Made by a program: the position numbers and the translations under genes
Part shown: positions 58,012 to 64,000 of the stretch, piece by piece
Layout of the letters: each line of letters opens with the position of its first letter
How positions within the stretch are numbered: position 1 is the stretch's first letter
NCBI RefSeq assembly: GCF_900157375.1
Contig: NZ_LT721901.1
Coordinates: 5,103,685-5,167,684, forward strand
Source: Mycobacterium rhizamassiliense
GTDB taxonomy: Bacteria; Actinomycetota; Actinomycetes; Mycobacteriales; Mycobacteriaceae
DNA length: 64,000 bases
Direction: 5' to 3'
Notes under the pieces: generated by a model
What the model was told of the DNA's origin: nothing
The model's input: only the letters and a program-made list of their open reading frames with translations
Database searches by the model: none

Positions 58012-59751
58012 CTAGGCGTCCAGGCGCGCGAACTGACCGTGCCGGTACTGCTCGACACACGCCGCGCGGCGCACCTTGCCGCTCGTGGTGATCGGGATCG
58101 AGCCGGGCGACACCAGCACCAGATCGGCGACGCCGAGCCCGTGCGAGTTGGATATCGCCGAGGTGACGTCGCGCTTGACGTCGGCGAGCTGGTCCGCCGC
58201 CTCCTCGGACTTACCGCGGTCCCTGACCTCGATGATGGCGACGAGCTGCTCGGTGCCCGCGTCGGACACCGCGATCGCCGCGCATCGTCCGCGGGTGATC
58301 TCCTGGATCGTCGCCTCGATGTCGTCGGGCGAGTGGTTGCGCCCGTAGACGATCAGCAGGTCCTTGATGCGGCCGATGATGAACATCTCGCCGTCGGAGA
58401 AGAAGCCCCGGTCCCCCGTGCGCAGCCAGCCCTCGGCGGGCAGGCCGTCGGCCGGACTTTCCACGCGGCCGTGGAACGTGTGCTCCGTCTCGTCGGGCTT
58501 CTGCCAGTAGCCCAGCGCGACGTTCTCGCCGTGCATCCAGATTTCCCCGGCGGTGCCCTCCGGGCACTCGATGCGAGTCTCCGGATCGACGATGCGGATG
58601 ATCGGCGACCGGGTCACGCCGTAGCTGACCAGCGGCGTCCCCGATCCGGTCGCGCAGCGCTGCGCGTTGCCTGCCGACAGCTTCTCGGAATCGAACTCGA
58701 CGACCTCGGGCGGGTTGGCCGGAGTGCGGGTCGCCGCGTACACCGTCGCCTCGGCCAGGCCATAAGACGGGCGGATCGCCTTGTCCGGGAAATTGAAGCG
58801 CGCGAACCGGTCGTTGAATCGCTTCAGCGTCGTGGGGTGCACCCGCTCGCTACCGCTGAGGATGACCAGGACCTCGCCCAGGTCCATCCCGGCCAGGTCG
58901 TCGTTCGACGTCTTGCGCGCCGCCAACTCGAACGCGAAGTTCGGGGCGGCCGAGAACGGGTGCGTGTTCTTGGCCAGCATCTGCATCCAGCGCGCCGGGC
59001 GCGCCAGGAACGACACCGGGCTGGTGAGCACCGTCCGGAAACCGCCCAGCACGGGCGCGCACACCCCGAGGACCAGGCCCATGTCGTGGTAGAAGGGCAG
59101 CCACGACGTGATCGTCATGTCCGCAGGCGAAACTCCGCCCATCTCCGCGAAGTAGTCGGCCATGATCTGCTCGAAGTTGGCCACCAAGTTCCGGTGCGAG
59201 ATCATCACGCCGGCCGGCGACCGGGTGGACCCTGACGTGTATTGCAAATACGCGGTGCCGGAACGGCTTTCGCTCCGGAACGAGCCCATCGCGCCGTCCA
59301 GGTCCAGCTGGTCGACCTCGATCAGCGACGGAACGGGTCCGCTGGACTCCCCCTTGACGTAGCCGGCGACGACGTCGACGACGGGCGACGTGGTCAGCAC
59401 GACCGACGGTGCCGAGTCGCGCAAGACGGAGCTGACGCGCTCGTCGCTCACACCGCCCAGCGGCACGGCGAGCGGGACCGCGATCTGCCCCGCCTCCATC
59501 GCACCGAGGAACGCGACGATGTAGTCGAGGCCCTGCGGGGCCAAGATCACCGCACGGTCGCCGGGCGACCCGGACTGCTGCAGCGCCTTGGCCATGTTCA
59601 CGGTCCGCCGGTACAGCTGGCCCCAGGTCAGGGTTTCCTCGACCCCGTCCCAATCCTGGTCGTAGTCGACAAACGTGAACGCCTTGTCATTGGGCTGCAG
59701 ACTGGCGCGTTCGCGCAGCACACCTGTAACGGAACTCTGGATCACGGGCAT
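58012..59751 (-). CDS. fadD24: Fatty acyl-AMP ligase (FadD24-like)
   Basis: A 579-residue adenylate-forming enzyme of the FAAL class, which activates fatty acids as acyl-AMP and hands them to a polyketide synthase rather than to CoA. The ATP loop is LQYTSGSTRSPAGVMISHRN (residues about 167-186). Later motifs are TSWLPFYHDMGLVLGVCAPV, PSYGLAEATVYAATRTPANP (adenine site), GWLRTGDRGFFSDGEMFIIG and the C-terminal lysine region TTSGKVRRAACVEQYRHGQ. FAAL enzymes carry an insertion before the last domain that blocks CoA use; the stretch VEFDSEKLSAGNAQRCATGS is where I place it. ATG at 59751, just after an inverted repeat. Divergent from the Pks5-like gene, whose likely starter it would supply. Confidence 0.9.
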   Translation of the reverse strand: MPVIQSSVTGVLRERASLQPNDKAFTFVDYDQDWDGVEETLTWGQLYRRTVNMAKALQQSGSPGDRAVILAPQGLDYIVAFLGAMEAGQIAVPLAVPLGGVSDERVSSVLRDSAPSVVLTTSPVVDVVAGYVKGESSGPVPSLIEVDQLDLDGAMGSFRSESRSGTAYLQYTSGSTRSPAGVMISHRNLVANFEQIMADYFAEMGGVSPADMTITSWLPFYHDMGLVLGVCAPVLGGFRTVLTSPVSFLARPARWMQMLAKNTHPFSAAPNFAFELAARKTSNDDLAGMDLGEVLVILSGSERVHPTTLKRFNDRFARFNFPDKAIRPSYGLAEATVYAATRTPANPPEVVEFDSEKLSAGNAQRCATGSGTPLVSYGVTRSPIIRIVDPETRIECPEGTAGEIWMHGENVALGYWQKPDETEHTFHGRVESPADGLPAEGWLRTGDRGFFSDGEMFIIGRIKDLLIVYGRNHSPDDIEATIQEITRGRCAAIAVSDAGTEQLVAIIEVRDRGKSEEAADQLADVKRDVTSAISNSHGLGVADLVLVSPGSIPITTSGKVRRAACVEQYRHGQFARLDA

Positions 59752-60058
59752 CAGGTTACCGTGGGTAACGACGCCGCACGGTCAAAAAGGACCAGTTGCG
59801 TGGCGGGGTGAAGTGCACCGCCGCTGACGAAATAAATCCAATCGGCACCAAGGTTGTCCTTACTCGGTAGGCGTAAGCAGCGCGTGCAACAGTTCCTCGG
59901 GAACCGGCCCCCAAACTGCACAGATCGCCTACAGTACGAACTCGATGGAGGACAGCGCTTGACCGAACGTGGGCATCGCGGGGGGCCGAGAGGATGCCAC
60001 GACGTGCGTCAACGCAGCAGAAAACAAGGCTTACTCAGCCGTTCCAATAGGAGGCGGA
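59752..60058. other. 307-bp intergenic region between fadD24 and pks5
   Basis: No gene is seen. GTTACC (59755-59760) and GGTAAC (59764-59769) form a perfect inverted repeat right at the fadD start. A TACAGT hexamer (59930-59935) could be the -10 of the pks promoter, leaving a leader of about 117 bases. An AGGAGG ribosome-binding site (60049-60054) serves the pks start. Short A/T-richer stretches lie near 59825-59840. Confidence 0.45.
59755..59769. promoter_or_regulatory. Inverted repeat at the fadD24 start
   Basis: GTTACC-GTG-GGTAAC is a perfect six-base inverted repeat three bases upstream of the fadD24 ATG. The position would fit a repressor or a leader hairpin; no regulator gene is nearby. 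Confidence 0.4.
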
Positions 60059-63000
60059 ATGGATTCGTTCGGGGCGAACGATGATCGAGGTTCGACTGGC
60101 ATGAACACGCCCGCCGCGAGCGTCACACCCGTCACACCCGTTGCCGTCATCGGCGTCGGGTGCCGGCTCCCCGGTGGCATCGAGTCACCAGAGCAGCTCT
60201 GGGACGCGCTGCTGCGCGGCGACGACCTGGTCACCGAGGTTCCGGGTGACCGCTGGGACGTCGACGACTACTACGACCCGGAGCCCGGCGTGCCGGGTCG
60301 GTCCGTGTCCAAGTGGGGCTCGTTCCTCGATGACGTCTACGGGTTCGACCTCGAGTTCTTCGGGGTCGGCGAGCGCGAGGCGACCGAGATGGACCCGCAG
60401 CACCGGATCGTCATGGAGACCTCCTGGGAGGCCATGGAGCACGCCGGCCTCACCAAAGAGACCATCGCCAACACGCTGACCGGTGTGTTCCTCGGCCTGA
60501 CGCACGCCGACTACCAGTTGCTGGCCGCCGACGCGCACGCCGTCGAGGGGCCCTACGGCTTCACCGGCAACAACTTCAGCCTGGCGTCGGGCCGCGTCTC
60601 GTACGCCCTCGGCGTGCACGGCCCCGCGATGACGGTCGACACCGCCTGCTCGTCCGGCCTGACGGCGATCCACCTGGCCTGCCGCAGCCTGCACGAGGGC
60701 GAAAGCGACCTGGCCATCGCCGGTGGCGCCTCGGCCACGCTGGACCCCCGCAAATCGGCCGCCGGGTCGGCCCAGGGCATGCTGTCGCCCACCGGGAAGT
60801 GCCACGCCTTCGACGTCGACGCCGACGGCTTCGTCTCCGGTGAAGGCTCGGTGATGCTGCTGCTCAAGCGGTTGTCCGACGCGCAGCGCGACGGCGACCG
60901 CATCCTGGCCGTCATCCGCGGCACCGCCGCCAACCAGGACGGCCACACGGTCAACATCGCCACGCCCTCGGAAAAGGCGCAGACCGAGGTGTACCGCGCG
61001 GCGCTGGCCGCCGCCGGCATCGACCCCGCCACGGTGGGAATGGTCGAGGCGCACGGCACCGGCACCCCGATCGGTGACCCGATCGAATACGCCAGCCTGG
61101 CCAACGTCTACGCCGTCGACGGGCCCTGCGCCCTGGCCACCGTGAAGACCAACTTCGGCCACGCGCAGTCCGCTTCAGGCGCGCTGGGTGTGCTGAAGAC
61201 GGTGCTGGCCCTGCAGCACGGTGTGGTCCCGCAGAACCTGCACTTCAACAAGCTGCCCGACCAGATGGCCAAGATCAAGACCAATCTCTTTGTGCCACAA
61301 GAGAACACGCCTTGGCCCACTAACGGCAAACACCTGCGCCGCGCGGCCGTCTCGTCGTACGGCCTTTCGGGCACCAACGTCCACATCGTTATGGAGCAGG
61401 CCCCGGAGGCGCCCACCACGATCGACGCCTCGGGCGAAACGCCCTCCGCGCCATTCGTTTTCCCGCTGTCGTCCACCTCGGCTGACGAACTGCGCCGCAC
61501 CGCGGGCCGGCTCGCCGACTGGGTGCAGTCGCACGACGAGGTGGCGCCGGAAGATCTCGGCTACACCCTGGCGCGCCGCCGGGTGCACCGCCCGGTGCGC
61601 ACCGCCGTCGTGGCCAACAACTTCTCGGAGCTCACCACGGCGCTGCGCGAGGTCGCCGACGGCGACACCCCGTATGAGGCCGCCGTCGGCCGCGACGACC
61701 GCGGACCGGTGTGGTTGTTCTCCGGACAGGGTTCGCAGTGGGCGGAGATGGGCGCGCAACTGCTGGCCAGCGAGCCGGTGTTCGCCGCCACGGTCGCCCA
61801 GGTCGAGCCGCTGATCGCCCGGGAGTCCGGATTCTCGGTCACCAACGCGTTGTCGGCCCCGCAGGTCGTCACCGGCATCGACCGCATCCAGCCGACGATC
61901 TTCACCATGCAGGTGGCACTGGCCGCGACGATGAAGGCGTACGGCGTGCGCCCCGGCGCGGTGATCGGCCACTCCCTCGGTGAGTCCGCGGCCGCCGTTG
62001 TCGCGGGCGCGCTTTCGCTGGAGGACGGGGCGCGCGTGATCTGCCGCCGGTCCCGGCTGATGACCCGCATTTCCGGCGCCGGCGCGATGGCGTCGGTGGA
62101 ATTGCCTGCGCAGCAAGTGCTTTCGGAGTTGATGGCCCGCGGCGTCAGCGATGTCGTGGTGGCCGTGGTGGCCTCGCCGCAGTCGACCGTGATCGGTGGT
62201 GCCACCGACACGGTGCGCGAGCTCGTCGCGGCGTGGGAAGAGCGCGAGATCATGGCCCGCGAGGTCGCCGTCGACGTCGCCTCGCACTCCCCCCAGGTCG
62301 ACCCGATCCTGGACGAGCTGAGCGGCGTGCTGGCCGACATCAAGCCGCAGAAGCCCGAGGTGCCCTACTACTCCTCGACGCTGTTCGACCCGCGCGAGCC
62401 GGTCACCTGTGACGCCCAGTACTGGGTGGACAACCTGCGCAACATGGTGCGCTTCTCCGCGGCGGTGCAGGCCGCCCTGGAGGACGGCTTCCGGGTGTTC
62501 GCCGAGCTGTCGCCGCACCCGCTGCTGATCCACCCGCTGGAGCAGACGGCGCGCAACCTCGACATCCCGGCGATCGGTGTCGCCGGCATGCGCCGCGAAC
62601 AGGAGCTGCCAAACGGCTTGCGCGACTTCCTGATTGCCCTGCACAGCGCGGGCGCCGCGATCGACTTCTCGACGCTGTACCCGACGGGCAAGCTGGTCGA
62701 TGCGCCACTGCCCACCTGGACACACAAAGACCTGCGGCTGAGGCCGGACGACCAGGAGAAGAACTCCGCGCGCGGCGGTTCGACCATCTCGGTCCACCCG
62801 CTGCTGGGCCCGCACGTGCGCCTGCAGGAGGAACCGGAGCGCCACGTCTGGCAGTCCGACGTCGGCACCGGCGCCCAGCCGTGGCTGGAGGACCACCAGA
62901 TCCGCAACGTGTCGGTGCTTCCGGGCGCCGCGTACTGCGAGATGGCTTTGGCCGCAGCGCATACCGTCCTGGGCGAGGGCTCCGAGGTCCGCGACCTCCG

Positions 63001-64000
63001 TTTCGAGTCGGCACTGCTGCTCGACGAGGAGACCGTGGTCGGCGCCTCCGCATCGGTGGCACAGCCCGATGTTCTCAACTTCCTCGTGGAGACGAACCAG
63101 GGCGGCGAACAGTCGCGCCAGGCGGCCGGCGTCCTGACCGTCGCTACCGACGAGCAGCCCGCCGCCTACGACATCGCCGCGCTGCTCGCGGCGCATCCGC
63201 GCGAGGAGGACGGCGCCGAGGTGCGTAAGGGCCTGGATGCCCGTGGTGTCCAGTACGGCCCGGCGTTCGAAGGGCTTGGCGCCCTGCACCTCGTCGAGGC
63301 CGAGGGCGAGACCGGCCACACCGTGCTGGCCGACGTCGTGCTGCCCAGCCAGATCCGCACGCAGCAAAGCGCTTACGGCGTGCACCCGGCCCTCCTCGAC
63401 GCCGCGTTCCAGTCCGTGGGTGCGCACCCGGAGGTCCAGGCGCTGGGCGAGGACGCGCTGGCGCTGCCACTGAGCGTGCGCCGGCTGCGCTCCTACGTCC
63501 CCGCCCGCAACGCGCAGTACTGCTACTCGCGGATCACCCACGTCGAGGCCACCGCCATCGAATCCGACCTCGAGATCCTCGACGAGCGCGGCACCGTCCT
63601 GCTCAGCGTGCAGGGGCTGCGGTTCGGCACCGGCGTCTCGCCGGCCGGCCGCGACGACAAGGTGCTCGCCGAGCGGCTGCTGACCGTCGAATGGCGGCAC
63701 CGCGAGGTGCCCGAGGTGGACCAGGCCGAGGCCGGGAACTGGCTGTTGGTCAGCACCACGGACAGCGCCGACCTGGCCGCATTGACCGACGCCCTGAAAA
63801 CCCATGGCGCGCAATGCACCACGATGTCCTGGCCACAGCAGGCCGACCACGCCTCGAACGTCGAAGCGCTGAAGACATACCTCAGCTCGAGCGACTTCAC
63901 CGGCGTGGCGATCCTCACCGGGCCGAAAAACGGCGACGCCGACGACAAGTCGCCGCAGCTGGGTCACGACTACGTGCAGCATCTGGTTCGCATCACCCGC
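60059..64000 (+). CDS. pks5: MAS/Pks5-like iterative type I polyketide synthase, N-terminal part (runs off right edge)
   Basis: A mycocerosic-acid-synthase-like PKS that elongates fatty acyl starters with methylmalonyl-CoA to methyl-branched acids. The first 1314 codons are in the window, with no stop. KS: residues about 25-450, DTACSSGLTAIHLACRSLH with Cys197, EAHGTGTPIGDP and KTNFGHAQSASGALG. AT: about 550-870, AVIGHSLGESAAAVVAGALS with Ser639; DVASHSPQVDPILDEL (VASH, as in methylmalonyl-type domains). DH: about 915-1210, HPLLGPHVRLQEEPERH and the catalytic His946 in EDHQIRNVSVLPGAAYCEMA. The remaining ER, KR and ACP are presumably outside. Start at 60059 has AGGAGG four bases upstream; an in-frame ATG at 60101 is less likely. 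Divergent from fadD24. Confidence 0.94.
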   Translation, partial: MDSFGANDDRGSTGMNTPAASVTPVTPVAVIGVGCRLPGGIESPEQLWDALLRGDDLVTEVPGDRWDVDDYYDPEPGVPGRSVSKWGSFLDDVYGFDLEFFGVGEREATEMDPQHRIVMETSWEAMEHAGLTKETIANTLTGVFLGLTHADYQLLAADAHAVEGPYGFTGNNFSLASGRVSYALGVHGPAMTVDTACSSGLTAIHLACRSLHEGESDLAIAGGASATLDPRKSAAGSAQGMLSPTGKCHAFDVDADGFVSGEGSVMLLLKRLSDAQRDGDRILAVIRGTAANQDGHTVNIATPSEKAQTEVYRAALAAAGIDPATVGMVEAHGTGTPIGDPIEYASLANVYAVDGPCALATVKTNFGHAQSASGALGVLKTVLALQHGVVPQNLHFNKLPDQMAKIKTNLFVPQENTPWPTNGKHLRRAAVSSYGLSGTNVHIVMEQAPEAPTTIDASGETPSAPFVFPLSSTSADELRRTAGRLADWVQSHDEVAPEDLGYTLARRRVHRPVRTAVVANNFSELTTALREVADGDTPYEAAVGRDDRGPVWLFSGQGSQWAEMGAQLLASEPVFAATVAQVEPLIARESGFSVTNALSAPQVVTGIDRIQPTIFTMQVALAATMKAYGVRPGAVIGHSLGESAAAVVAGALSLEDGARVICRRSRLMTRISGAGAMASVELPAQQVLSELMARGVSDVVVAVVASPQSTVIGGATDTVRELVAAWEEREIMAREVAVDVASHSPQVDPILDELSGVLADIKPQKPEVPYYSSTLFDPREPVTCDAQYWVDNLRNMVRFSAAVQAALEDGFRVFAELSPHPLLIHPLEQTARNLDIPAIGVAGMRREQELPNGLRDFLIALHSAGAAIDFSTLYPTGKLVDAPLPTWTHKDLRLRPDDQEKNSARGGSTISVHPLLGPHVRLQEEPERHVWQSDVGTGAQPWLEDHQIRNVSVLPGAAYCEMALAAAHTVLGEGSEVRDLRFESALLLDEETVVGASASVAQPDVLNFLVETNQGGEQSRQAAGVLTVATDEQPAAYDIAALLAAHPREEDGAEVRKGLDARGVQYGPAFEGLGALHLVEAEGETGHTVLADVVLPSQIRTQQSAYGVHPALLDAAFQSVGAHPEVQALGEDALALPLSVRRLRSYVPARNAQYCYSRITHVEATAIESDLEILDERGTVLLSVQGLRFGTGVSPAGRDDKVLAERLLTVEWRHREVPEVDQAEAGNWLLVSTTDSADLAALTDALKTHGAQCTTMSWPQQADHASNVEALKTYLSSSDFTGVAILTGPKNGDADDKSPQLGHDYVQHLVRITR

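Noticed and set aside
61175..63982. 935-codon open frame antisense to the PKS
   Set aside because: The plus-strand frame encodes clear KS, AT and DH domains; the antisense translation shows no domain.

Overview
The window comes from a slow-growing, non-tuberculous Mycobacterium, most likely near the M. avium complex. It has very high GC, mycobacterial lipid genes (fatty acyl-AMP ligase, MAS/Pks5-type polyketide synthase), trehalose-cycle genes, and a gene order that runs in reverse parallel to M. tuberculosis H37Rv from hisD (Rv1599) to pks5 (Rv1527c). The species placement is inference from remembered protein sequences and gene order; no search was run.

Layout. 0-3.4 kb: partial hisD, a deazaflavin-type oxidoreductase, then a non-syntenic insert of a shortened cytochrome P450, a zinc alcohol dehydrogenase and its divergent TetR regulator. 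3.4-7.7 kb: the overlapping nadA-nadB-nadC operon facing its NrtR-type repressor, with a perfect inverted repeat over both promoters. 7.9-19.6 kb: a lipase, the biotin genes bioB and bioA-bioF-bioD, and between them a three-gene membrane/cupredoxin cassette at the place where H37Rv carries the phiRv1 prophage. 19.8-31.3 kb: ripD, an O-acyltransferase, treX-treY-treZ, a methyltransferase and a beta-lactamase-fold hydrolase. 31.3-37 kb: a MocR regulator divergent from a flavin oxidase-like gene, ilvA, a Ddn-like protein and plsB1. 37-48 kb: a methyltransferase, dnaE1, two SDR enzymes, glbN-lprI, an rluD-like gene with lspA, and ansA. 48-55 kb: dinX, methyltransferases and ileS. 55.1-56.1 kb: a regulatory RNA block, in transcription order (minus strand) promoter, M-box magnesium riboswitch, 26-codon upstream ORF, Rv1535-like small protein, T-box, ileS. 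56-64 kb: nitronate monooxygenase, a carboxymuconolactone-decarboxylase-like gene, fadD24-like FAAL and, divergently, the first 1314 codons of a Pks5/MAS-like PKS cut by the window edge.

Functional themes: NAD and biotin cofactor supply with local regulation, trehalose/glycogen turnover, cell-envelope lipids, and heavy use of apparently leaderless mRNAs (a TANNNT hexamer six to eight bases before the start codon at more than ten genes). The least explained piece is the 11.8-15.4 kb membrane/cupredoxin cassette. No tRNA, rRNA, CRISPR array, insertion sequence or prophage was seen.
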